A stretch of 64,000 bases of DNA from a bacterium BRH_c32 (GCA_001516025.1 LOEU01000001.1:62001-126000); one strand, 5' to 3'. Shown: positions 8,422-18,417, numbered from the stretch's first letter. The notes: a model not told the origin generated them from the letters alone. A program made the numbers and translations.

Positions 8422-9417
8422 TTGAACGAAAGTTATAAATCAGCAGGAGTTGATATCGAAGCGGGAGATGAAGTCGTTAATAGAATTAAATCACTCGCAA
8501 AATCTACTTTTAATAAAAATGTTCTTTCCGGCATAGGTCATTTCGGTTCTTTCTATGGAATCGACCTCCAAAAATACAAAAATCCTGTCTTAGTTTCGAG
8601 TGTAGATGGAGTGGGTACTAAGCTCAAAGTAGCATTTATGATGGATAAACACGATACCGTTGGACAGGACTTAGTGAATCATTGCGTTAATGATATTGCT
8701 GTCTGCGGAGCAGACCCGCAATATTTTCTCGATTACTTAGCATTCGGTAAACTTAATCCCGATCGTGCCGAACAGATTATAAAAGGATTTTCAATTGCAT
8801 GCAAAGAAAACGGTGTGGCATTAATCGGTGGCGAAACTGCCGAGATGCCCGGTTTATATGATCCAAACGAATATGATATGTCGGGAACAATTGTCGGACT
8901 GGTTGATCGAGAAAAAATTATTGATGGTTCTAAAGTTTCTAAAGGTGATATATTAGTTGGCTTTGATTCTAATGGACTCCATACTAACGGTTATTCATTA
9001 GCTCGAAAAGTTCTTTTTCCAAGATTTGATGTGAACTATAAACCCGAAACATTAGAGAATACACTTGGTGAAGAATTATTAAAAGTTCATCGTTCCTACT
9101 TTAATGTTATTACAACTATTAAAAATTCTCTTGAAGTAAAAGCATTCTCACATATTACAGGTGGCGGTCTAATTGGTAATACTAAACGTGTAGTTCCAAA
9201 TGACCTTACTATTAAAGTCGATTGGAACACTTGGGAGCGTCCCGCAATTTTCAAATTCATTCAAGAAACAGGCAGCTTAAACGAAGAAGAGATGCAATTA
9301 GTCTTTAATAATGGCATCGGATTAGTTGCTATCATAAATAAAAACGAGCTATCAACATTGGAAACTGAATTAAAAGAAATTGATTTTGGTTATAGAGTTA
9401 TTGGAATTATTGAATAA
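8422..9417 (+). CDS. purM: Phosphoribosylformylglycinamidine cyclo-ligase (AIR synthetase)
   Basis: 331 residues. It closes the imidazole ring in purine synthesis (FGAM to AIR, ATP-dependent). Family motifs are YKSAGVDIEAGDEVV at the start, SSVDGVGTKLKVA (~54-66), NDIAVCGADP, the GGETAEMPGLY signature, and HITGGGLIGNTKRVVP near the C-terminus. The start is TTG at 8422. The only nearby ATG (8411) reads into a stop after four codons, and that ATGGGG stretch supplies the ribosome site. It is divergent from hrcA. Confidence 0.95.
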   Translation: MNESYKSAGVDIEAGDEVVNRIKSLAKSTFNKNVLSGIGHFGSFYGIDLQKYKNPVLVSSVDGVGTKLKVAFMMDKHDTVGQDLVNHCVNDIAVCGADPQYFLDYLAFGKLNPDRAEQIIKGFSIACKENGVALIGGETAEMPGLYDPNEYDMSGTIVGLVDREKIIDGSKVSKGDILVGFDSNGLHTNGYSLARKVLFPRFDVNYKPETLENTLGEELLKVHRSYFNVITTIKNSLEVKAFSHITGGGLIGNTKRVVPNDLTIKVDWNTWERPAIFKFIQETGSLNEEEMQLVFNNGIGLVAIINKNELSTLETELKEIDFGYRVIGIIE

Positions 9418-9434
9418 TAATAAAGGCATTTAAA

Positions 9435-10790
9435 ATGATTGATACACATGCGCATCTGTTTTATCCTAATTACACGAACGATTTAAATGATGTAATAAAT
9501 AGAGCTAAAGATAGCGGAGTAAAATTTATAATCGTTCCTGCCACTCATCTTGTTTCATGTCTCGAAGCTATCGAACTTTCTAAAAGATTCGATATGATCT
9601 ATTGCACAGTGGGAATCCATCCGCTTGATACTAAGGAATGGAACGATAATAATATTAATGAGCTTAGGACACTGGCACAAAATAAAAAGGTAGTGGCTAT
9701 TGGTGAGATAGGTCTTGATTACCATTATGATTATTCGCCAAAAGAGACTCAAATAAAAGCATTCCGTGCTCAATTAGAACTTGCGATAGAACTTAATTTA
9801 CCTGCCGTTATTCATAATAGAGAATCTGATGATGATATGATGGAGATAATCCGCGAATTTTCGGCAAAGGGACTTCGAGCCCAATTTCATTGCTTCTCGG
9901 GCAGCCTTAGCGACGCTCGTGAATTAATTGAACTGCATCATTTTATCTCATTCACTGGGAATATCACTTATCCTAAAGCAGATAACCTAAGAGAAATTTT
10001 ATCAAAAATTTCTTCCGAGAATATTATGCTCGAAACCGATTCCCCTTTTATGACACCCGTTCCATTAAGAGGACAGCGAAATGAACCGGCTTATCTAACT
10101 AAGATAGTTGATAAGATTGCTGAAGTTCAAAATCTCCGTCCCGAAGATATCGTTAGAACAACAAACTATAACGTTCATAAATTTTTTGGTATTGGTATGA
10201 ATCCCGATTTATCTTTTACATATCAGATTGGTAATTCGCTTTATGTCAATGTAACAAATAGATGTAATGCGGATTGTGTCTTCTGCGATAGAAAAGGTCT
10301 GGCGGTAATTAGCGGTTATAGTCTTAAAATGAAAAAATCGGAAGAGCCTGATGCTTCTGTTTATATTAATGAAATTGGCGATCCGAAAAGATTCAAAGAG
10401 ATTGTCTTTTGCGGATATGGCGAGCCAACAATCAGATGGGATGTTGTAAAAGTTGTGGCTAGGTACGTTAAAGACAATGGCGGTCGTACACGCATGAATA
10501 CAGACGGTCATGGCAACTTTATTAATAAGCGAGATATCACTCCCGAGCTGAATGATACTATTGATACTGTATCGATTAGTCTTAACTCAACTGATCCCGA
10601 ACAATACGCTAAGCTCATGCGCGTCGATCGCCAAATGCATGCCGAGATGATCGATTTTGCAAAGAAAGCAAAAAATTATACAGATGTTGTTCTGTCTATC
10701 GTTGGAATTAGTGCAGTCGATACCGAAACAGCTAAGAAATTTGTTACCGAAGAGATCGGTGTTAAGTTCAGAGAAAGAGAGTATTTTTAA
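9435..10790 (+). CDS. TatD-family metal-dependent hydrolase fused to a TatD-associated radical SAM domain
   Basis: 451 residues, two domains. Residues 1-~255 are a TatD nuclease-like hydrolase: metal ligands in IDTHAHL, GEIGLDYHYDYS and the late ETDSPFMTP. Residues ~262-451 are a radical SAM domain with the CNADCVFCDRKG cluster motif (CxxxCxxC) and the SAM-binding FCGYGEPT. The second half matches the small radical SAM family usually encoded beside or fused to TatD. The reaction of the radical SAM half is unknown. It lies 17 bases after purM. Confidence 0.88.
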   Translation: MIDTHAHLFYPNYTNDLNDVINRAKDSGVKFIIVPATHLVSCLEAIELSKRFDMIYCTVGIHPLDTKEWNDNNINELRTLAQNKKVVAIGEIGLDYHYDYSPKETQIKAFRAQLELAIELNLPAVIHNRESDDDMMEIIREFSAKGLRAQFHCFSGSLSDARELIELHHFISFTGNITYPKADNLREILSKISSENIMLETDSPFMTPVPLRGQRNEPAYLTKIVDKIAEVQNLRPEDIVRTTNYNVHKFFGIGMNPDLSFTYQIGNSLYVNVTNRCNADCVFCDRKGLAVISGYSLKMKKSEEPDASVYINEIGDPKRFKEIVFCGYGEPTIRWDVVKVVARYVKDNGGRTRMNTDGHGNFINKRDITPELNDTIDTVSISLNSTDPEQYAKLMRVDRQMHAEMIDFAKKAKNYTDVVLSIVGISAVDTETAKKFVTEEIGVKFREREYF

Positions 10791-10794
10791 CAAA

Positions 10795-12225
10795 GTGAAA
10801 AAACTATTTTTAATCTCAATTTCAGTTCTTCTTTTTTCTCAATTAAATGCTCAAAAGAAGGTTCTAACTTTTGAAGATTCGTTAAATGATTATATTAGCG
10901 ATTCATTCTCACGCAGTTCTATGGTGGCTTATAATTTTTTCAATCTTACGAAGAACAAACCCATTGTATCGAGAAATGATTCTATTTTAATGCGTCCCGC
11001 TTCAGTCTTAAAATTATTTACCACCACATCGGTACTATATTTTTTAAAAGATGAAAATTTTTTTGAAACCTCGCTTTTTCATGACGGCAAAATCACTTCA
11101 TCTTCATTAAAAGGTAATATTTACCTAAAAGGAAGTTTGGACCCGTTTCTATCAATTGCCCAATTGGATTCGTTAATATTAATGATTAAGCAATCGGGAA
11201 TAAAAAGCATTAAAGGTAATTTTATTTTTGATCTATCATTAAAGGATACAATTGAATGGGGTTCCGGGTGGATGTGGGATGATTCCCCTTATGGATATAC
11301 TCCAAAACTCTCAGCTCTTAATATAGAGAGTAATATCGTATCAGTTAAAACATATCCTGATTCAAATCTGGGAAAGCCAAGCATTACTCTCTCCCCCAAT
11401 ATTCCTTATTTTAATATTATTAATAGAGCAATTACTTCAAACAAAGACACCAAAACTAATTTACAATTTGAACGCTACTACGCTAAGAATAAAGAGAATA
11501 TAATAGTTAAAGGGAATATATCGATTGCCGATTCATTAGATAAAACAACCATTAGTATCGCTTCACCTATTAAATATGCATCTGAATTAATTAAATCTTT
11601 CATGAAAAAATATAATATTGGTTTCCATGGAAAGTTTATCCAAGGGGAAACAAAAGATACTTCTTTAAAATTAGGCTCAATTAAAAATCCGATCACACAA
11701 ACAATTTATAAAACAAATAAAACGAGTAGTAATATTGGTGCAGAGATGCTCCTTCTCAAATTGGCATCCGGTAGTTTAAAAGAAAATATCTCTTATAAAG
11801 ATGGATTGAAATTTAATGATAGTCTTGCAACAATTGTATCTCCCGGCTCGATAAATATATTTGCAGATGCTTCAGGACTCTCTTTTTATAATATGCTCTC
11901 TTCACGAGCAATATCAGACCTATTAATATTCGTTTATAAGAATAAAGAATTATTTTATAATATTTATAGTTCTCTGCCGATTGCTGGAATTGATGCTTCT
12001 CTAAAAAATAGATTTATAAAAACTAATTTAGAACAAAAATTACGCGCCAAGACCGGAACTCTTTCAGGTGTTACTTCACTTGCCGGATATTTTTATTCAA
12101 AAGAAAATGATCTCATTGCATTTACACTTATTCTTAATAATTACAAAGAATCCGCTTCTCAAGCACGAAACTTTGCAGATAATTTCTGCTTATTTTTTTA
12201 TAATAATTACAAACCGGAAAATTGA
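10795..12225 (+). CDS. dacB: D-alanyl-D-alanine carboxypeptidase/endopeptidase, PBP4 type (family S13)
   Basis: 476 residues from a GTG start at 10795. The frame stays open upstream inside the previous gene, but only this start gives a clean signal peptide (VKKLFLISISVLLFSQLNA). Catalytic motifs are SxxK in ASVLK (~70), SxN in KTSSNIG, and KTG in RAKTGTLSGVTSLAGYF near the C-terminus. It trims or cleaves peptidoglycan peptide bridges in the periplasm. Its TGA shares one base with the prmA ATG. Confidence 0.88.
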   Translation: MKKLFLISISVLLFSQLNAQKKVLTFEDSLNDYISDSFSRSSMVAYNFFNLTKNKPIVSRNDSILMRPASVLKLFTTTSVLYFLKDENFFETSLFHDGKITSSSLKGNIYLKGSLDPFLSIAQLDSLILMIKQSGIKSIKGNFIFDLSLKDTIEWGSGWMWDDSPYGYTPKLSALNIESNIVSVKTYPDSNLGKPSITLSPNIPYFNIINRAITSNKDTKTNLQFERYYAKNKENIIVKGNISIADSLDKTTISIASPIKYASELIKSFMKKYNIGFHGKFIQGETKDTSLKLGSIKNPITQTIYKTNKTSSNIGAEMLLLKLASGSLKENISYKDGLKFNDSLATIVSPGSINIFADASGLSFYNMLSSRAISDLLIFVYKNKELFYNIYSSLPIAGIDASLKNRFIKTNLEQKLRAKTGTLSGVTSLAGYFYSKENDLIAFTLILNNYKESASQARNFADNFCLFFYNNYKPEN

Positions 12226-13070
12226 TGAAAACTTATAACGAATTTATAATTAGAACAGCTCCGATAAATAATGAATCGATCAGCGGATTATTATGGCAAC
12301 TAGATCTGGATGGTATAATTGATAACGATACCTACTTGACGGTTTACGCTACTAAATTAGATTCAGTAAATAAAGAATCGATTGAAGAGATTTTACAAAA
12401 AGCTAAAAATGAAAAAATAATCGAACGTTTTGAAATTGAGGCATCCACTCATGAAGATATGAACTGGAACGAAGAATGGGAAAAGAAAATAAATGTAATA
12501 AGAGTTACTGACCGATTAGTAATACAACCATCGTTCAAAGAATTTGAACCTAAGGAGAATGATATCGTAATTAAAATTGATCCGAAAATGTCCTTCGGAA
12601 CAGGCGAACATCAAACAACAAAATTAGTTTTAGGCAAACTTGAAAAGTATATTACCGGGGGAGAAAAGGTATTAGATATTGGCAGCGGCACCGGAGTCCT
12701 TGCAATCGCCTCTGTTCTATTAGGTGCTAGGTCTGCAATCGCACTTGATAATGATGAATGGTGTCAATTAAATGGAAACGAAAATGTAGCTCTTAATCAT
12801 TTAGAAGATAAAGTTAAAATTGTTCTTGGCGAATTGAAGGATATTGAAGAAAGTGATTTTGATCTCGTTGTCGCCAATATTAATCGTCATATTTTACTTG
12901 ATATATCAAAAGATATTTATTCTAAAACAAAAAAAGCCGGAAAGTTAATACTCTCCGGCTTATTAAAAACAGATGAAATCGATATCACAAACTTTTATAC
13001 ACTCGAGGGCTTTCAGTGTATCGATACAATTGCATCGGATGAATGGATTTGCATTGTTTTTGCTAAATAG
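12225..13070 (+). CDS. prmA: Ribosomal protein L11 methyltransferase
   Basis: 281 residues. N-terminal L11-binding domain, then a class I methyltransferase with KIDPKMSFGTGEHQTT, SAM motif VLDIGSGTGVLAIAS and VVANINRHILLD. It trimethylates ribosomal protein L11. The ATG at 12225 overlaps the dacB stop (TGATG); a TTG one codon earlier also opens the frame but is inside dacB. The 3' end carries an opposite-strand terminator hairpin (12924-12960) that serves the facing marR gene. Confidence 0.93.
   Translation: MKTYNEFIIRTAPINNESISGLLWQLDLDGIIDNDTYLTVYATKLDSVNKESIEEILQKAKNEKIIERFEIEASTHEDMNWNEEWEKKINVIRVTDRLVIQPSFKEFEPKENDIVIKIDPKMSFGTGEHQTTKLVLGKLEKYITGGEKVLDIGSGTGVLAIASVLLGARSAIALDNDEWCQLNGNENVALNHLEDKVKIVLGELKDIEESDFDLVVANINRHILLDISKDIYSKTKKAGKLILSGLLKTDEIDITNFYTLEGFQCIDTIASDEWICIVFAK
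12924..12960 (-). terminator. Intrinsic terminator for marR, embedded in the prmA coding sequence
   Basis: Read on the minus strand: AGCCGGA (12960-12954), a 12-base loop, TCCGGCT (12941-12935), then seven T from the stem's last base onward and a second T run (TTTTTTTGTTTT). It lies about 115 bases past the marR stop. The same bases encode the PrmA segment KKAGKLILSGLL. Confidence 0.65.
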
Positions 13071-13073
13071 AAC

Positions 13074-13496
13074 TTATAAAAGTTTTGTGAGTAAACGAAC
13101 TAACTCAACCTGCTCTTGTTCTGAAAGTGAACCTGCTACGTTTGACATATTCTCAGTATAAGAAGGAAGAATTGTATCAATTTTCTCTTTACCTTTTGCA
13201 GTTAATTCTGCTAAGATTACTCTACGATCTTCTTTAGAGTGAATTCTTTGAACAAATTCTTCTTTTTCGAGATTGTCAACAACACAAGTGATATTAGCAC
13301 CTGTTACCATTAATTCTTCGCTGATCCTTTTCAAAGGAACAGGACCCGATTTTAGTAATACATCTAGTACTTGAAACTGAGGAGCGGTTAGCTTTTGCTC
13401 ATACATCTGCTTTACTTGAACTTTGCGAACCTTATCGTATGCTTTCGATAATTTCTCCCATACATCAAGTGCTAATTTGGATTTTGTTGTATCCAT
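13074..13496 (-). CDS. MarR-family transcriptional regulator
   Basis: 140 residues, typical MarR length. Winged helix-turn-helix from ~40 to 105: LTAPQFQVLDVLLKSGPVPL, then ELMVTGANITCVVDNLEKEE and the wing FVQRIHSKEDRRVILAELTAKG. Such proteins are homodimeric repressors, often ligand- or redox-responsive. It is divergent from the menaquinone operon, so control of that operon or of itself is possible. A GGAGG ribosome site precedes the ATG. The ligand is unknown. Confidence 0.9.
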   Translation of the reverse strand: MDTTKSKLALDVWEKLSKAYDKVRKVQVKQMYEQKLTAPQFQVLDVLLKSGPVPLKRISEELMVTGANITCVVDNLEKEEFVQRIHSKEDRRVILAELTAKGKEKIDTILPSYTENMSNVAGSLSEQEQVELVRLLTKLL

Positions 13497-13534
13497 TATA
13501 CCTCCGTTAGTTAATAAATCAGTTACCTAATTCT

Positions 13535-13550
13535 ATTTATTAAAATAAAT
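13535..13550. promoter_or_regulatory. Palindrome between marR and menF, candidate MarR operator
   Basis: Perfect inverted repeat ATTTATT-AA-AATAAAT in the divergent 190-base gap. MarR dimers bind palindromes of about this size. The sequence is entirely A/T in an AT-rich genome, so chance is a real alternative. Confidence 0.3.
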
Positions 13551-13687
13551 CTTTTAAATGGTTAAATCAATATCAATTTATTTAATTATACTTAATAGCT
13601 TAACTATAAGTTCCAAGTTTATTCTCGTTGGAATCTTTAGGAATAAAAATTAAATTTACTCTTTCAATTCATATTTAGGTTTGAAAA

Positions 13688-15028
13688 TTGGATTTCCCGA
13701 AAAAAATAGAACGTATTTTGACAGACTATCTAAAGATTAATCAATGGGACTTGAAAAGCATTGTTATACCAATTAATATACCTCTTAAAAAAATTTGTGT
13801 CAATAATTTTAGAAATATAAACGAAAAAATTCTTTATTGGGAAAAACCGAATTCGGACTTCTCATTTATTGCTATTTCATCATTAACATTAATCTCTTCT
13901 TCCAAATATAATGCATCTAATACCCTCCATAATTGGCAGGAATTTTCTGATTTTCCAATACCATTAGTTTTAAAGACAAAAAAATTTCCTATCAAGAAGA
14001 TTGGTGAAATCTGGAATAATTTTGATGAAGCTGATTATATTCCTTATTTAATTATTCTTCAATCTAAATCTAGATCCTATCTGATCGCTAATTTTTTTAA
14101 TATTAGCGATTATGAAAAAATTATTGACTTATTCGATTTGATTTCAATAGATAAAAATGAATCGGACAATTTATTTTTAGAAGAAACAGAAATTGAAAAG
14201 GCAGACGTAACAAAAGAAGATGATTTTAATAATTGGGAAGATAATATTAATGAATATTTAAATCATATACGGAATGATGAGGTTAAAAAAGTTGTTTTAT
14301 CGAAATATATTCATAGAAAGATTGTCAATTATGATATTGATAAAATAACTTCATTGTTATCAAAAAAATATAAAGATTGTTATATATTCGTTTTATTTGA
14401 AGGAGATTCAATTTTCTTTGGTGCTTCACCTGAAAAATTGTTTAGTTTAAAGGGTAAGCTTCTGGAAACTGAAGCCTTAGCCGGTTCTATTGCAAGAGGT
14501 TCTAATAAACTATTGGATGAAAAATTAGCTTCAGAATTATTGAAGGATAATAAGAATCTTGCCGAACACAAAAATGTAGTTGACTATATTACCGAAAATT
14601 TAGCAGGTTATGTGGATACTATTGAAATTGATATTATACCAAAAATAAAAAAGCTTAATAATATTCAGCACCTTTGGACTCCTATTAAAGCTCTGGTAAA
14701 AGATTCCGTAAGTGTGGATGATTTAATTAATCAATTGTATCCCACATCTGCAATCTGTGGTTATCCAAAAAAAGAGGCAATTAAAATTATTTCAGATACC
14801 GAAAAATATGAACGCGGGCTTTATTCTGGTTTGATTGGTTGGTATAATCATATGGCTCAAGCAGATTTCTGTGTTGCTATCAGATCCGGTTTATTGAAAG
14901 ATAATTCGCTTTACGCTTTTGCCGGATGCGGTATCGTAAGAGGTTCTGATGCAAAATCTGAATATCATGAAACAAAACTAAAACTAAAACCTATTTTATC
15001 CTTATTCAACTATGAAAATAGCAATTAA
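13688..15028 (+). CDS. menF: Isochorismate synthase
   Basis: 446 residues from a TTG start at 13688, with AGGT upstream and no in-frame ATG near. The C-terminal chorismate-binding domain (~190-440) has VKKVVLSKYI, ETEALAGSIARG, IQHLWTPIKALV, PTSAICGYPKKEA and ERGLYSGLIGW. It isomerises chorismate to isochorismate, the committed step of menaquinone synthesis. It is the first gene of menF-D-H-B-A-C-E, overlapping menD by 17 bases. The N-terminal ~190 residues are poorly conserved, as is normal. Confidence 0.92.
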   Translation: MDFPKKIERILTDYLKINQWDLKSIVIPINIPLKKICVNNFRNINEKILYWEKPNSDFSFIAISSLTLISSSKYNASNTLHNWQEFSDFPIPLVLKTKKFPIKKIGEIWNNFDEADYIPYLIILQSKSRSYLIANFFNISDYEKIIDLFDLISIDKNESDNLFLEETEIEKADVTKEDDFNNWEDNINEYLNHIRNDEVKKVVLSKYIHRKIVNYDIDKITSLLSKKYKDCYIFVLFEGDSIFFGASPEKLFSLKGKLLETEALAGSIARGSNKLLDEKLASELLKDNKNLAEHKNVVDYITENLAGYVDTIEIDIIPKIKKLNNIQHLWTPIKALVKDSVSVDDLINQLYPTSAICGYPKKEAIKIISDTEKYERGLYSGLIGWYNHMAQADFCVAIRSGLLKDNSLYAFAGCGIVRGSDAKSEYHETKLKLKPILSLFNYENSN

Positions 15029-16763
15029 CAGAAATATATTTTGGAGCGACTTACTCTTAATCCGGCTTCAGAAATTTGGAGTTAGAAATGTAGCAATTTC
15101 TCCCGGCTCAAGAAGTACTTCATTAACCTATTCATTTGCAGCACAAGAATATTTTAAAAAATACACTTTCATCGATGAAAGGAGCAGTGGATTTTTTGCA
15201 CTTGGACTTGCTAAAAAAACAGGAGTGCCGACTGTTGTCGTTACAACTTCCGGCTCCGCCGCAGCAGAATTATATCCGGCGATAGTCGAAGCATACTACC
15301 AACAGACTCCCTTAATAATTATTACCGCTGACAGACCTCAATCATTACGTAATAACGGTATCAATCAAACAATAAATCAGGCATTTATTTTTAATAATCA
15401 TATTCTTGCACAGCATGATATTCATACTCCAAATCTAAACTTCAATTCTATCAGTGAATTTATCCGTGCAATAGATGATATATTATTAAATGGTTTCATA
15501 CTCGCGAAAGGTCCTGTTCATCTTAATTTGCAGTATGATAAACCTTTTGAACCTGATTCCACTACCGATCGAGTTGCACCTGAATTCTTAGATAAAGCTT
15601 TTGGCGTTGCTCTTAAAGATTTAACTACCGCAGAACTCAAGAAACCAATTATCGATTCTGAGATATTGAAGAAAATTAATAGTGCTTCCACCGGTATTAT
15701 TATCGTAAGCGGAGAAAAAAATCAAAAAGAATTTTCTTCTTCAATTAAAAAACTCAATTCAAAATTAAAATTTCCAATCTATTTTGATGGCAGTTCATCT
15801 TCAAGAATTAACAACAACGATTCGTACTCATTGAATAATTTATCAGGTATAGTTAAGTCGAAACAATTTGCATTACTCAACGATCCGGAAATCATAATTC
15901 TAATAGGTAAATCACCTACTTCCGCATCTGTTTTGGATTTTCTGAATCATTCAAAAGCATTTAAGATTAGTGTCTCAAGTCATGTGGATAAGGTCGATCC
16001 TACCGGAAATTTTGGAGTAGCTCTATCGATGAATGAAACTGATTTTTGTTCTACCATATTACCAAAAATTAAAATCAAAAAATTATCTCTCTTTACAAAG
16101 CATATTTTAAAACTTGATTCTGAAATTGAAGCATTAAAAAAGGAATTTTTAAAGAATGTGAATTTTGGTTTTGAGGGAAAAGTAATCGCAGATGTTATAA
16201 ATTTTATTCCTCAGAAAAGCAATTTATTTGTCTCTTCAAGTATGCCTATTAGGGATCTGGATTTCTTCGCTTCTAATATAGAGAAACAGATTAATCTATA
16301 TAGTAATAGAGGTGCAAGCGGAATCGATGGGATTATTTCTTCTTCTTTAGGCATTGCATCACAATCATCAAATAATTTTTTAATTACCGGAGACTTAGCA
16401 TATTTTTATGATATTTCAGCTCTCCAATCTGCGGTTAAGTATAATATCCCTCTTACTGTAATATTAATAAATAATAATGGCGGGGGCATTTTTGAATCAC
16501 TCCCCATTTCAAAATATAGAAAATTTTTTAACGATTATTTTATTACTCCACATAATCTTAATTTAGGAAAAATAACAAAAAGCTTCGGCTGTAATTATTT
16601 TAAAATAAATAGTTCTCGTGAATTAAAAAGAAGGCTATCTTTAAAGCAATCCGGTTTTACTCTTTTAGAAATCAAGACTGATGCTTTTGAATCAAAACAG
16701 ATTCGCGATGAGTATTGGAAGAATTTAATTTCTATAACAGATAAGTTTATAAATGAAAATTGA
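15012..16763 (+). CDS. menD: 2-succinyl-5-enolpyruvyl-6-hydroxy-3-cyclohexene-1-carboxylate synthase
   Basis: 583 residues, a thiamine-diphosphate enzyme. The pyrimidine-binding domain opens with GVRNVAISPGSRSTSLTYS and contains the conserved glutamate in FIDERSSGFFALGLAKK. The pyrophosphate-binding domain has ITGDLAYFYDISAL and VILINNNGGGIFESLP. It adds 2-oxoglutarate-derived succinyl semialdehyde to isochorismate. It overlaps menF upstream and menH downstream, which indicates coupled translation. Confidence 0.95.
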   Translation: MKIAINRNIFWSDLLLIRLQKFGVRNVAISPGSRSTSLTYSFAAQEYFKKYTFIDERSSGFFALGLAKKTGVPTVVVTTSGSAAAELYPAIVEAYYQQTPLIIITADRPQSLRNNGINQTINQAFIFNNHILAQHDIHTPNLNFNSISEFIRAIDDILLNGFILAKGPVHLNLQYDKPFEPDSTTDRVAPEFLDKAFGVALKDLTTAELKKPIIDSEILKKINSASTGIIIVSGEKNQKEFSSSIKKLNSKLKFPIYFDGSSSSRINNNDSYSLNNLSGIVKSKQFALLNDPEIIILIGKSPTSASVLDFLNHSKAFKISVSSHVDKVDPTGNFGVALSMNETDFCSTILPKIKIKKLSLFTKHILKLDSEIEALKKEFLKNVNFGFEGKVIADVINFIPQKSNLFVSSSMPIRDLDFFASNIEKQINLYSNRGASGIDGIISSSLGIASQSSNNFLITGDLAYFYDISALQSAVKYNIPLTVILINNNGGGIFESLPISKYRKFFNDYFITPHNLNLGKITKSFGCNYFKINSSRELKRRLSLKQSGFTLLEIKTDAFESKQIRDEYWKNLISITDKFINEN

Positions 16764-17577
16764 TTTTCAAGGGACGAAATTGAACTTAATTTCTAATACC
16801 GAAGGGTTAGATCAATCAAAAAAAACTATTCTTTTTTTTCATGGCTTTGGCGGAACTGCATATGACTGGAAGTTTATTTTTCCTTCAATTCCAGAAAATT
16901 TTCAGGCAATAGCAATAGATTTAGTCGGCCATGGCAAAAGCGATTCTCCCACGGATACTCACTTCTATTATTCAGAATCTATTATTAGTCAAATCCGGGA
17001 AGTAATAAAATCTCTTAATGTTACTACTCCTATTCTCTGCGGTTATTCAATGGGTGGAAGAATTGCCCTCGGTTATGCAATTCAATACACTAATGAAATT
17101 TCCGCATTAATATTAGAAAGTAGTTCTCCGGGAATCATCGATAAAAAAGAGAGAAAAAATAGGACTCTTTCAGATTCTCGCCTTTCAGAACGATTAGAGA
17201 CTATCGGAATTGAGAAATTTTTTAATGAATGGTATGAACAACCTTTATTTAATTCTCTTAGGACTGATACTCAACTTATTGAAAAATTATTAGGAAGCAA
17301 GTCAGAACAAAATATTATAGGAATAAAAAATTCACTCAAATATTTCTCTCAAGGTTTAATGCCTTCATATTGGAATCAATTAAATAAAATTTCTGTGCCC
17401 ATATTATTAATAAGTGGCTCACTTGACCAAAAATATTGCAATTTTAATAGAAGAATAAAAACCATTTTAGAATCGGCAAAATGGGAAATAATTAATGGCG
17501 CAGGACACAATACTCATTTAGAAAAGCCCGATGAATTTATTAAATTAGTGAACAAATTTTTGAAAGGATTTAGTTAG
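16753..17577 (+). CDS. menH: SHCHC synthase (alpha/beta hydrolase)
   Basis: 274 residues. Alpha/beta hydrolase with HGFGGTAYDWKF (oxyanion region), nucleophile elbow CGYSMGGRIALGYA, acid residue in ISGSLDQKYC and the histidine in GAGHNTHLEKPDE. In this position it would eliminate pyruvate from the MenD product to give 2-succinyl-6-hydroxy-2,4-cyclohexadiene-1-carboxylate. The start overlaps menD by 11 bases; menB follows after three bases. Confidence 0.9.
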   Translation: MKIDFQGTKLNLISNTEGLDQSKKTILFFHGFGGTAYDWKFIFPSIPENFQAIAIDLVGHGKSDSPTDTHFYYSESIISQIREVIKSLNVTTPILCGYSMGGRIALGYAIQYTNEISALILESSSPGIIDKKERKNRTLSDSRLSERLETIGIEKFFNEWYEQPLFNSLRTDTQLIEKLLGSKSEQNIIGIKNSLKYFSQGLMPSYWNQLNKISVPILLISGSLDQKYCNFNRRIKTILESAKWEIINGAGHNTHLEKPDEFIKLVNKFLKGFS

Positions 17578-17580
17578 CTT

Positions 17581-18414
17581 ATGAAATATAAATGGAAAAA
17601 AGCAAAGAGATATAAAGATATCGTCTATGAAAAAATGGATGGTATAGCAAAGATTACTATTAATCGACCGGAGAAGCGCAATGCTTTCAGACCCGAAACG
17701 GTATCAGAACTTTATTCGGCTTTTGATGATGCCAAAGAAGATATATCAATTGGTGTAATACTGCTTACAGGCGCTGGTCCTTCCAAAGATGGTAAATATG
17801 CCTTCTGTTCAGGCGGCGACCAATCAATCAGAGGCAATAAAGGTTATATCGGCGGCGATGGAGTGCCTCGTCTTAATATTCTTGACGTTCAAAAACAGAT
17901 TAGGAGCATTCCTAAACCCGTTATTGCGCTCGTTGCCGGTTATGCAATCGGTGGAGGACATGTATTACATGTTGTATGCGATTTAACTATCGCCGCCGAT
18001 AACGCTATCTTTGGGCAGACAGGACCAAAAGTCGGAAGCTTCGATGGCGGTTTCGGTTCTAGTTATTTGGCACGTATTGTTGGACAAAAGAAAGCTAGAG
18101 AAATTTGGTATCTATGCCATCAATACAATGCTCAAGAAGCTTTGGATATGGGATTAGTGAATAAAGTTGTCCCGGTCGATCAACTTGAAAATATTGGCGT
18201 TCAATGGGCTTATGAAATTTTGGAAAAAAGTCCTCTTTCGCTTCGCTTGCTAAAATCCGCTTTCAATGCAGAATTAGACGGACAAGCGGGCATTCAGGAA
18301 TTAGCCGGAAATGCTACCCTTCTTTATTATATGAGCGAGGAAGCTCAAGAAGGAAAGAACGCTTATAATGAAAAGAGAAAACCAAATTTCAAAAAATTTC
18401 CGCGCGTGCCTTAG
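17581..18414 (+). CDS. menB: 1,4-dihydroxy-2-naphthoyl-CoA synthase
   Basis: 277 residues, crotonase fold. Motifs are [30 protein letters not shown] (MenB-specific), [36 protein letters not shown] and a C-terminal tail ending NFKKFPRVP. It closes the naphthoquinone ring of o-succinylbenzoyl-CoA. It is packed between menH and menA with three-base gaps. Bicarbonate-dependent versus acid-residue subtypes were not resolved. Confidence 0.96.
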   Translation: MKYKWKKAKRYKDIVYEKMDGIAKITINRPEKRNAFRPETVSELYSAFDDAKEDISIGVILLTGAGPSKDGKYAFCSGGDQSIRGNKGYIGGDGVPRLNILDVQKQIRSIPKPVIALVAGYAIGGGHVLHVVCDLTIAADNAIFGQTGPKVGSFDGGFGSSYLARIVGQKKAREIWYLCHQYNAQEALDMGLVNKVVPVDQLENIGVQWAYEILEKSPLSLRLLKSAFNAELDGQAGIQELAGNATLLYYMSEEAQEGKNAYNEKRKPNFKKFPRVP

Positions 18415-18417
18415 CTG

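Noticed and set aside
10657-10794. Upstream extension of the dacB frame into the TatD/radical SAM gene
   Set aside because: It would bury the signal peptide at residue 47, and the segment is out of frame with a conserved gene. The GTG at 10795 fits.
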